In this document: positions 1 to 5,310 of the stretch, piece after piece | Layout of the letters: every line of letters begins with the position of its first letter | Numbering within the stretch: position 1 is the first letter of the stretch | Source: an uncultured Bacteroidota bacterium | GTDB taxonomy: Bacteria; Bacteroidota; Bacteroidia; 2-12-FULL-35-15 | NCBI GenBank assembly: GCA_903881065.1 | Contig: CAIRRW010000016.1 | Location: forward strand, 1 to 7,167 | DNA length: 7,167 nucleotides | Direction of reading: 5' to 3' | Notes under the pieces: generated by a model | Database searches by the model: none | Told to the model about the DNA's origin: nothing | The model's input: the letters and a program-made list of their open reading frames with translations, nothing else | Position numbers and translations under genes: made by a program

Positions 1-153
1 ATTGTTATGAGCGATCAGGCATATAGTTCATATAAAAAAGAACAAATAAAAAGATTGGAAAAGTTCGGCAAAATTTTGCATACTCCATTGTATACAATTG
101 AAAAGTACGGAGGAGGAAGTGCGCGGTGTATGCTTGCTGAAATCCGTGAATAA
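1..153 (+). CDS. C-terminal fragment of a CtlX-like amidinotransferase-family hydrolase (5' end outside window)
   Basis: Frame 1 is open from the first base and stops with TAA at 151-153, giving the last 50 residues of a protein. The final stretch reads YGGGSARCMLAEI. In the arginine deiminase/amidinotransferase superfamily, and particularly in CtlX (citrulline utilisation hydrolase) proteins of about 300 residues, a GGGSARCM segment near the C-terminus carries the catalytic cysteine. The preceding helix (SDQAYSSYKKEQIKRLEKFG) and a short strand also fit that C-terminal layout. The cysteine here is therefore the likely nucleophile for attack on a guanidino or ureido carbon. Most of the enzyme, including the other catalytic residues, lies upstream of the window, so the substrate cannot be judged. 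The yajQ start follows after 57 bp on the same strand with no clear terminator or promoter between, so co-transcription is possible. Confidence 0.75.
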   Translation: MVMSDQAYSSYKKEQIKRLEKFGKILHTPLYTIEKYGGGSARCMLAEIRE

Positions 154-210
154 AAAAAATAATAATTTTGATATTCAATTTGTAAACATAAATTAATATA
201 CTACATAATA

Positions 211-699
211 ATGCCTTCTTTTGATATTGTAAATAAAGTAGATGGTCAGTTACTCGACAATGCAATAAATGTTGCGAGAAAAGAAATAATAAATCGATTT
301 GACTTTCATGGCTCCAAAAGTGAAATTACTTTGGATAAAAAAGCAATGTTAATACATATTCTTACGGAAGACGACATGCGCATGGAATCAATTATAGATA
401 TTATTCGTCAACGAATGATTAAGCAACATCTTAATCCGTTATGTCTTGATTTTGGCAAGGAAAAATATGCTTCCGGATTTATGGTTAAGAAAGATGTAAA
501 GGTAAAAGAAGGAATAGGTAAGGATGTTGCCCGGAAAATTATAAAAGACATAAAAGATTCAAAACTTAAAGTACAGGCTCAAATGATGGACGATCAGGTG
601 AGAGTAACAGGCAAAAAGATTGATGATTTGCAAGCTGTTATTTCAATGATGAGGTCAGGAAGCTACGATTTGCCTTTGCAGTTTGTGAATATGAAGTAG
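211..699 (+). CDS. yajQ: YajQ-family nucleotide-binding protein (UPF0234)
   Basis: This encodes 162 residues, the usual length of YajQ proteins (about 160-165). The N-terminus MPSFDIVNKVD, the FDFHGSKSEI segment at residues 30-39 and the C-terminal LPLQFVN are family hallmarks. YajQ proteins are cytoplasmic and built from two similar alpha/beta domains with an RNA-binding-protein-like fold; some homologues, such as the Xanthomonas one, bind cyclic di-GMP and act with a transcription factor, while others were reported to bind nucleotides or RNA. Which ligand applies here cannot be told from sequence. The ATG at 211 is chosen because family members start with MPSFD or very close to it. No good TAnnTTTG box precedes it; TTTG at 179-182 could be a -33 element but the matching -7 region is poor. 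It may be transcribed from the upstream CtlX-like gene. Confidence 0.93.
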   Translation: MPSFDIVNKVDGQLLDNAINVARKEIINRFDFHGSKSEITLDKKAMLIHILTEDDMRMESIIDIIRQRMIKQHLNPLCLDFGKEKYASGFMVKKDVKVKEGIGKDVARKIIKDIKDSKLKVQAQMMDDQVRVTGKKIDDLQAVISMMRSGSYDLPLQFVNMK

Positions 700-705
700 A
701 AAACG

Positions 706-722
706 GAAGTATTAACTACTTC
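706..722 (+). terminator. Weak hairpin just after yajQ
   Basis: GAAGTA (706-711) and TACTTC (717-722) form a 6-bp stem around a 5-base loop, 6 bp after the yajQ stop. The stem is AT-rich and the following bases (TCTAACAGTTTC) are not a clean T-tract. It could slow or end transcription, but the 21-bp inverted pair formed by repeat units 1 and 2 further down is a stronger candidate structure. Confidence 0.25.
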
Positions 723-750
723 TCTAACAGTTTCTCCCAACAAAATTTGT

Positions 751-773
751 CATTTACTGACCATCACACGTGC
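751..773 (+). repeat. Left terminal inverted repeat of the array
   Basis: Positions 751-773 pair with 976-998 as a 23-bp inverted repeat with one mismatch (A756 against C993). The same arm also pairs without mismatch with 808-828 of unit 2 over 21 bp (753-773), leaving a 34-base loop. The array is thus bounded by terminal inverted repeats and could fold as a strong stem-loop in DNA or RNA. No target-site duplication is evident in the flanks (TTTGT before, AAAAAA after). Confidence 0.85.
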
Positions 774-975
774 AGTTGTCTATAAATGTTATCATTTACT
801 CATCTCCGCACGTGTGATGGTCAGTAAAAGTATTCATTTACTCACCTCCGCACGTGTGATTGCCAGCAAAAGTATTCATTTACTCACCTCCGCACGTGTG
901 ATTGCCAGTAAAAGTATTCATTTACTCATCTCCGCACGTGTGATTGCCAGCAAAAGTATTCATTTACTCATGTTC

Positions 976-998
976 GCACGTGTGATGGTCAGCAAATG
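976..998 (-). repeat. Right terminal inverted repeat of the array
   Basis: This is the inverted partner of 751-773, ending in CAGCAAATG where the inner units have CAGyAAAAG. The terminal CAAATG makes the end of the array more nearly complementary to its CATTTACT beginning than the inner units are, which suggests an element with defined ends and not a tandem array cut at random. Confidence 0.8.
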
Positions 999-1058
999 AA
1001 AAAACTGACTTCCTTAAAACTGATTTTAATAGTTAAAAATATACTATTAGTATTTTTC

Positions 1059-1066
1059 TACCTTTG
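1059..1066 (+). promoter_or_regulatory. dapA promoter -7 box TACCTTTG
   Basis: TACCTTTG matches the Bacteroidota -7 consensus TAnnTTTG exactly. No convincing -33 TTG is seen about 20 bp upstream. Transcription would start near 1069-1073, giving a leader of only about 12-16 bases before the ATG at 1085. Directly upstream lies a 6-bp palindrome with one central base (ATACTA-T-TAGTAT, 1041-1053), which could be an operator, though this is weak evidence in such AT-rich sequence. The short leader leaves no room for a lysine riboswitch. Confidence 0.7.
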
Positions 1067-1084
1067 CTGCACAAAAGAAAAACG

Positions 1085-1969
1085 ATGACAAACACTAAAT
1101 TTATAGGAACAGGAGTGGCAATTGTAACTCCTCTTAACAGAGACAGAAGAATAGACAAGACATCTTTAATAAGATTAATAAACTATATTATTAAAGGTGG
1201 AGTAGAGTATGTGGTAGTCCTCGGCACCACCGGCGAATCGGTTACGCTGACTAAAGAAGAAAAAAGAACCGTAGTTTCAATAGTTTTGGAAACTGTAAAT
1301 AAACGCGTACCCGTGGTGCTTGGATTGGGTGGCAATAATACTCAGGTATTAATAGAAAGCCTTAATACAGTACCTGATTTCAAATATTTAGATGCTATAC
1401 TTTCCGTTTCACCGTATTATAATAAACCAAATCAGCGCGGAATATATGAGCATTATAAAGCAGTGGCAAAGGCAAGCACATTACCTGTTATTTTATATAA
1501 TGTTCCGGGCAGAACAGGCTCAAACATTGCTGCCGAAACAACTTTAAAGCTTGCCAGAGATTTTAAAAATATAATTGGTATTAAAGAAGCTTCAGGGAAT
1601 ATAGAACAAGCGATGAAGATAATTAAATACAGACCAAAAAATTTTCTTGTTATTTCCGGTGATGATACTCTTACTTTGCCAATGATAGCTTGTGGTGCAG
1701 ATGGTGTGATTTCTGTTGTTGCCAATGCATTTCCAAAAGATTTTTCTGAAATGACGAGACAGGTTTTAGCAGGTAATATTAAGCAGGCACAGCAATTACA
1801 CTATAAATTAATTGATATTACAGAACAATTATTTGCTGACGGTAATCCTGCCGGAATAAAAGCAGCTTTGGAAATTCTTGGTATCTGTAAATCTACTATG
1901 CGTTTACCATTGGTGGAAGTAAATATTGATACCAGAAAAAAATTAGAAGAGTTGATAAGTAAATATTAG
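1085..1969 (+). CDS. dapA: 4-hydroxy-tetrahydrodipicolinate synthase
   Basis: DapA condenses pyruvate with aspartate semialdehyde in the cytoplasm, the first committed step towards diaminopimelate and lysine. The 294-residue product has the family's usual length and a single TIM barrel. Visible active-site residues are GTTGES at 47-52 (Thr48/Thr49), Tyr112 in SPYYN, Tyr138 and Arg143 in YNVPGRT, and the Schiff-base lysine Lys167 in IKEASG. The catalytic triad (Thr, two Tyr), substrate-binding Arg and Lys are all present, so the enzyme should be active. Relatives in the same superfamily (N-acetylneuraminate lyase, KDG aldolase) are less likely given the YNVPGRT arginine. The ATG at 1085 is preferred over an in-frame TTG at 1064 because that TTG lies inside the -7 box. 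smpB converges from the other strand with a 33-bp gap and no strong hairpin between. Confidence 0.96.
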   Translation: MTNTKFIGTGVAIVTPLNRDRRIDKTSLIRLINYIIKGGVEYVVVLGTTGESVTLTKEEKRTVVSIVLETVNKRVPVVLGLGGNNTQVLIESLNTVPDFKYLDAILSVSPYYNKPNQRGIYEHYKAVAKASTLPVILYNVPGRTGSNIAAETTLKLARDFKNIIGIKEASGNIEQAMKIIKYRPKNFLVISGDDTLTLPMIACGADGVISVVANAFPKDFSEMTRQVLAGNIKQAQQLHYKLIDITEQLFADGNPAGIKAALEILGICKSTMRLPLVEVNIDTRKKLEELISKY

Positions 1970-2002
1970 AAATTAGGATGTAGAGTTTAGGATTTTCTTC
2001 CT

Positions 2003-2455
2003 TTATTTCATTTTACGTTGCATTTCACGGTCAGTATCGCGTTTTTTAATGTCTTCACGTTTGTCAAATAGTTTTTTCCCTTTTGCCAACGCAATTTCTA
2101 TTTTACAATAACCTTTGTCATTAATAAAAAGACGTAGAGGAATAATTGTTAATCCTTGATCTTTAAGTTTCCCTTGAAGTTTGTTTAATTCCTTTTTATT
2201 TAATAATAGTTTCCTATCCCGTTTTTCTTCAACATTATTATAAGTACCATTAAAATAATGAGCAACGTGCATATTTCTAATAAACAATTCATTATTGGTA
2301 AAAACACAGAAAGCATCATTGATATTGCATTTCCCTTCTCTTATTGATTTAATTTCAGTACCTGTTAATCGAACCCCGGCAACATAATTATCTATAAAAG
2401 CAAATTCGAAAGATGCTTTCTTATTTTTTATGTTAATAGTGTTTTCCGTTTTCAT
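2003..2455 (-). CDS. smpB: SsrA-binding protein SmpB
   Basis: SmpB binds tmRNA and brings it to stalled ribosomes so that nascent peptides are tagged for degradation and the ribosome is released. The 150-residue product has the usual length. Visible hallmarks are GTEIKSIREGK (32-42) with the following N-I-N-D-A-F, the GLTIIPL strand (101-107), and AKGKKLFDKRE (124-134) leading into a basic C-terminal tail that becomes helical in the ribosomal mRNA channel. The start at 2455 lies 7 bases past a perfect -7 box, so the leader is extremely short. No tmRNA gene is recognisable in the window. The Nramp-UspA gene is 70 bp upstream on the same strand, but the dedicated promoter suggests separate expression. 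Confidence 0.97.
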   Translation of the reverse strand: MKTENTINIKNKKASFEFAFIDNYVAGVRLTGTEIKSIREGKCNINDAFCVFTNNELFIRNMHVAHYFNGTYNNVEEKRDRKLLLNKKELNKLQGKLKDQGLTIIPLRLFINDKGYCKIEIALAKGKKLFDKREDIKKRDTDREMQRKMK

Positions 2456-2462
2456 AAGCGTG

Positions 2463-2470
2463 CAAAGATA
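2463..2470 (-). promoter_or_regulatory. smpB promoter -7 box TATCTTTG
   Basis: Read on the minus strand, this is TATCTTTG, an exact match to TAnnTTTG. Only seven bases separate it from the smpB ATG, so transcription would start within about five bases of the start codon. I see no matching -33 TTG at the expected distance. Confidence 0.7.
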
Positions 2471-2525
2471 GTAAAATCAATAAGAGCCTTTTTGTAGTTT
2501 GTAAATAGAGTAGGAGGGGATGTGC

Positions 2526-4403
2526 CTATTTAACAATTAAGACAGGGATTTTAACATTGTGTCGAACTGCATCCAAAGTAGTTCCCAGTAGAATATCTTT
2601 TAACGCTCTGTGACCATGTGCTCCCATCACAAGTAAATCACATTTGTTATTATTTACAATTTCAGGGATACTCTTTTTAGGATTGCCAAAACCCAGTTGT
2701 ACTTTAATATTATATCCTTTTGAAGATAACTCGGATTTATATTTTTCCAAATTAGTGGTGTCGGAAATAGTTTCCAAGTCATCAATTTCATTATTCATCA
2801 ATCGAGCTCCTGCGGTTTCAACAATATGAATTAAAATATATTCAGCATCCTTTCCTCCTTGATTAATTGCATTACTAATCGCCTTGCTGTCGCTCTTGCT
2901 GAAATCAACGGTAACAGCAATTATATTATATTTTTTTGTAGTAGTAATGTTTAAAATATCTGGTAATCCATCAGGTACGCGTTGTTGTTTATGTATAGCT
3001 TTTTTAATAATCGGACTAAAAGTTATATATACTAATAACATTCCAGCAGCAACAATTAGTGGAATAACTAAAAAACAATAAATCATCTTATTGTCAGCGT
3101 TTGCAACCCAACCTGCAACAGATTCAAAAACCAATTTCCCATTTAAATAAACTATTAAGGTTGCAGTAAACCACGCAACAATCTTTATCCATTTCTTATT
3201 TACAAATTCGCCCATTCGTTTTTTATCACTGGTAAGATGTATTAATGGAATAACTGCAAACCCCAATTGAAGACTTAAAATTACCTGACTTAAAATAAGC
3301 AATTGTGTAGTGGAATCTTCACCGAAAATATATATAACTATCAAAGTTGGTACAATCGCAATTAATCTTGTTATCAATCTTCTTAACCAAGGTTGAATTC
3401 TTAAGTTTAGGTAACCTTCCATCACAATTTGTCCTGATAGAGTGCCTGTTAATGTGGAACTCTGACCTGCAGCTATAAGAGCAACTGCAAATATTATGGG
3501 AGCAATACGGGTTCCGAGAATATCACTTAATAAACGATGGGCGTCCTGAATATCCGAGACTTCATTATGTCCTGTTGTAAAGAATGCTGACGCAGCAAGC
3601 ACCAGTATTGCGGCATTTACAAACAATGCAATGTTTAATGCAATGTTTGTATCAATTAGATTAAATTTAATTGCTTCCCGAATTCCTTTAGAGGTTCTTT
3701 CTATTTTTCGTGTTTGTACCAAAGATGAATGTAGATATAAATTATGAGGCATTACAGTCGCACCAATTATTCCTATAGCAATATAAAGTGCATCTTTATT
3801 GGGTATTGATGGGATAAATCCTTTTATCAATTCTCCTCCATCAGGTTTGGTGAAAAACAATTCAGCTATAAACGCAAATCCAATAGTTGCTACTAGAGCT
3901 AAAATAAATGCTTCCATTTTTCGTATTCCATGTTTCTGTAAGACCAATATGAGCAATGTATCTAATGCTGTAATTGATACACCTATCATTATTGGTAAAT
4001 GAAATAAAAGTTTCAATCCTATTGCCATACCTATGACTTCTGCTAAATCGCAGGAAGCAATCGCTATTTCTGCCAATAACCAGTTGAAAAAATTTACAGA
4101 ACGAGGATATGTAGTACGTGATGCCTGAGCCAAATCCAAGCCGGTAACCAATCCTAAGCGAGCGGCCATACTTTGTAATAGCAAAGCCATTAAATTGCTA
4201 ACGACTAAAACCCAAAGTAATTTATATCCAAATTGGCTTCCACCAGCTATATCAGTTGCCCAATTACCTGGATCCATGTATCCTACACTCACTAAATATG
4301 CAGGCCCAACAAATGCAAATAGCTTTTTCCAAAATCCGGATTTAGTTGAAATATCAACTGATGAATGTACTTCGGATAATGATTTTTTAGAAAGGTCTTT
4401 CAT
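2526..4403 (-). CDS. mntH: Nramp-family divalent metal (Mn/Fe) transporter with C-terminal UspA domain
   Basis: The N-terminal ~465 residues form a multi-spanning inner-membrane transporter of the Nramp/MntH type, which imports Mn2+ or Fe2+ with protons. The signature metal-binding motifs are present: DPGNWATD in TM1 (Asp44, Asn47) and the MPHNLYLHSS segment in TM6 (Met about 217, His about 219). The AGQSSTLTGTLSGQ segment around residues 311-324 is also typical of the family. After the last membrane helix and a basic linker, residues from about 490 to the end form a universal stress protein domain (starting NIIAVTVDFS) that ends with GAHGHRALKDILLGTT. This matches the ATP-binding UspA motif G-2X-G-9X-G(S/T) exactly. 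Classical MntH is about 410-450 residues and lacks the Usp part. The cytoplasmic Usp domain may regulate transport by nucleotide binding, which is inference. No manganese riboswitch fits in the short leader. Confidence 0.93.
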   Translation of the reverse strand: MKDLSKKSLSEVHSSVDISTKSGFWKKLFAFVGPAYLVSVGYMDPGNWATDIAGGSQFGYKLLWVLVVSNLMALLLQSMAARLGLVTGLDLAQASRTTYPRSVNFFNWLLAEIAIASCDLAEVIGMAIGLKLLFHLPIMIGVSITALDTLLILVLQKHGIRKMEAFILALVATIGFAFIAELFFTKPDGGELIKGFIPSIPNKDALYIAIGIIGATVMPHNLYLHSSLVQTRKIERTSKGIREAIKFNLIDTNIALNIALFVNAAILVLAASAFFTTGHNEVSDIQDAHRLLSDILGTRIAPIIFAVALIAAGQSSTLTGTLSGQIVMEGYLNLRIQPWLRRLITRLIAIVPTLIVIYIFGEDSTTQLLILSQVILSLQLGFAVIPLIHLTSDKKRMGEFVNKKWIKIVAWFTATLIVYLNGKLVFESVAGWVANADNKMIYCFLVIPLIVAAGMLLVYITFSPIIKKAIHKQQRVPDGLPDILNITTTKKYNIIAVTVDFSKSDSKAISNAINQGGKDAEYILIHIVETAGARLMNNEIDDLETISDTTNLEKYKSELSSKGYNIKVQLGFGNPKKSIPEIVNNNKCDLLVMGAHGHRALKDILLGTTLDAVRHNVKIPVLIVK

Positions 4404-4413
4404 ATTAATAATG

Positions 4414-4421
4414 CAAAGTTC
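4414..4421 (-). promoter_or_regulatory. Possible -7 box for the Nramp-UspA gene
   Basis: The minus strand reads TAGAACTTTG here. The 8-mer GAACTTTG keeps the TTTG half of the Bacteroidota -7 box but has GA in place of TA. It lies 10 bases before the ATG, similar to the spacing at the other promoters in this window, which is the main reason for listing it. Confidence 0.35.
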
Positions 4422-4547
4422 TAAAAAAAATTTGACAAATTCAGAATATGAAACAATCAGATGAGAAACTTTGTTTTTAACTTGGATTTAACAGTTGGAA
4501 TAAACAATAAATCTGTTTTTCGTGATTTAGTAACGATATTTTTATTT

Positions 4548-4555
4548 TACTTTTG
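4548..4555 (+). promoter_or_regulatory. Promoter -7 box TACTTTTG of the HEAT-like gene
   Basis: TACTTTTG fits TAnnTTTG exactly and ends four bases before the ATG at 4560. Transcription should therefore start at or within a base or two of the start codon, implying a leaderless mRNA. This box also argues against the longer in-frame reading from 4461, whose first 33 codons would lie upstream of the transcript start. Confidence 0.65.
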
Positions 4556-4559
4556 TTTT

Positions 4560-5108
4560 ATGAATTATAAGGAACAATTATTAAAGGAACATTCGCGCAT
4601 TAATACTGACAGAATAGCAAAAGCTATTGGTTCAAGTTCAAAAGAATTTAAAAAGATAATAGATATTATTTATAATGAACAGGCGCCTTTGCCTCAACGA
4701 GCAGCTTGGGTATTGGCAGTCGTTAATTTTAACCAACCGCAATTATTAACTCGTTATATAACTTTGTTTATAGATACGGTTAAACAATTTAATGTAGATG
4801 CTATCAAACGAAACATAATGGTTGTATTAGCAACAAAAGTTATTCCTAATGAATTACAAGCTAAATTAATTAATGTTTGTTTTGAGTTTATGCAATCTGC
4901 AGAGGAAACAGTAGTAGTGAAAGTGCATGCAATGCAAATAATTGCCAATCTTGCTAAGGAACACCCAGAACTTATAGGTGAATTGATGTTGGTGACTGAA
5001 GATCAGTTACCAAAAAATACTGCTGCTTTTAGTGCAAGAGCACGACAAGTTTTAAAGGAATTGAATAAGTGGAATAATTCAAGTGAAATTAAAAAGAAAA
5101 CCGAATAA
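4560..5108 (+). CDS. Small HEAT-like alpha-helical protein, function unknown
   Basis: The product has 182 residues and seems wholly helical, with no signal peptide or membrane segment from this start. Amphipathic helix pairs resembling HEAT repeats are visible: about 44-57 (LPQRAAWVLAVVNF), 80-95 (DAIKRNIMVVLATKVI), 100-113 and 119-136 (VVKVHAMQIIANLAKEHP), ending with TAAFSARARQVLKEL (154-168). The RAAWVL and AAFSARARQVLK elements recall a group of roughly 190-residue Bacteroidota proteins that databases sometimes label adenylosuccinate lyase; no lyase signature is visible here, so that label should not be transferred. HEAT-like folds usually mediate protein-protein contacts. The start at 4560 is chosen over 4461 because of the -7 box at 4548-4555 and because the extension encodes an odd hydrophobic stretch from AT-rich promoter DNA. 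It is divergent from the Nramp-UspA gene. Confidence 0.8.
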   Translation: MNYKEQLLKEHSRINTDRIAKAIGSSSKEFKKIIDIIYNEQAPLPQRAAWVLAVVNFNQPQLLTRYITLFIDTVKQFNVDAIKRNIMVVLATKVIPNELQAKLINVCFEFMQSAEETVVVKVHAMQIIANLAKEHPELIGELMLVTEDQLPKNTAAFSARARQVLKELNKWNNSSEIKKKTE

Positions 5109-5138
5109 TGAAATAAATATTAGTTTCATTATTCGGTT
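5099..5138. terminator. Bidirectional hairpin terminator overlapping a stop codon
   Basis: A perfect 15-bp stem pairs 5099-5113 with 5124-5138 around a 10-base loop. The left arm contains the TAA stop (5106-5108) of the HEAT-like gene. On the minus strand the hairpin is followed by TTTTCTTTTTAATTTC, a good T-tract, so it should terminate the oxoamine synthase/lipoprotein unit. On the plus strand the following TTAATAATTCTTTT is weaker but plausible. Confidence 0.8.
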
Positions 5139-5170
5139 AATAATTCTTTTAAGATAAAACAATATAAGGA

Positions 5171-5299
5171 TTATAGATATCCTCCCATTTCTGTTTTTAC
5201 ATGATGTCGGTGCCCTCTGCAATCTTTATGTCCTGTTTCACAAGAACAAATTAAAGTAGCTAATGCAATAACGGCGATTATCACTCTGCTTATTTTCAT
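5171..5299 (-). CDS. Small His/Cys-rich predicted lipoprotein, 42 residues
   Basis: The product starts MKISRVIIAVIALATLICSC, which has a basic tip, a hydrophobic core (residues 6-17) and a lipobox-like I-C-S-C ending at Cys20, so lipidation at Cys20 and envelope anchoring are likely. The mature part would be only 23 residues, with a Cys27 and clustered histidines (DCRGHRHH, residues 26-33) and a KTEMGGYL tail. The His/Cys cluster might bind a metal or haem, which is inference only. It begins 11 bp after the oxoamine synthase stop on the same strand, so it is probably co-transcribed, and it ends before the bidirectional hairpin. The ATG at 5299 is chosen because the nearby ATG at 5304 runs into a stop after two codons. 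I do not recognise the family. The classic lipoprotein signal layout and gene position support it as real despite its size. Confidence 0.75.
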   Translation of the reverse strand: MKISRVIIAVIALATLICSCETGHKDCRGHRHHVKTEMGGYL

Positions 5300-5310
5300 T
5301 TCATCTTATT

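Larger units (their letters stand above)
751..998. repeat. Array of six 42-bp palindrome-centred repeats, first unit inverted
   Basis: Units begin with CATTTACT at 751, 793, 835, 877, 919 and 961, an exact 42-bp period. Each unit is a 38-bp imperfect palindrome centred on CACGTG (767, 809, 851, 893, 935 and 977, again exactly 42 bp apart), followed by a 4-bp spacer, TTAT or TATT. Units 2-6 read CATTTACTCAyCTCC or similar, then GCACGTGTGAT, then GGTCAG or TGCCAG. Unit 1 carries the reverse complement of that pattern, with the GACCATCACACGTG arm on the left. Inner units 3-5 have TTGCCAG; outer units 1, 2 and 6 have the TGGTCAG form. The array is more GC-rich than its flanks and fills most of the yajQ-dapA gap. 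An open frame through it (814-999) arises because 42 is a multiple of three; I do not regard it as a gene. Confidence 0.93.

Noticed and set aside
5..265. 86-residue minus-strand ORF
   Set aside because: It lies opposite the CtlX-like tail and the yajQ start, and has low-complexity I/F/Y-rich composition typical of AT-rich antisense frames.
751..998. CRISPR array
   Set aside because: Repeats are separated by only 4 nearly constant bases, not by variable spacers, and no cas gene is present.
814..999. 61-residue open frame made of a repeating 14-residue unit (SKSIHLLTSARVIA)
   Set aside because: It is a by-product of the 42-bp repeat period being divisible by three; there is no promoter box or credible translation start, and the DNA-level palindromes explain the sequence better than a protein does.
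1064..1084. Seven-codon N-terminal extension of dapA from a TTG start
   Set aside because: The TTG is part of the TACCTTTG promoter box and would not be on the transcript; DapA proteins normally begin near the ATG at 1085.
1453..1725. 90-residue minus-strand ORF inside dapA
   Set aside because: It is antisense to highly conserved dapA codons and resembles no protein I know.
2456..2525. tmRNA (ssrA) gene next to smpB
   Set aside because: The gap is 70 bp, far too short for a tmRNA, and no tRNA-like ends or tag reading frame are visible in the window.
4404..4450. Manganese (yybP-ykoY) riboswitch in front of the Nramp gene
   Set aside because: The predicted leader is only about 4-8 bases and no riboswitch core motifs are present.
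4461..4559. 33-residue N-terminal extension of the HEAT-like protein, possibly a membrane anchor
   Set aside because: The hydrophobic stretch comes from AT-rich promoter DNA, and an exact -7 box lies just before the internal ATG.
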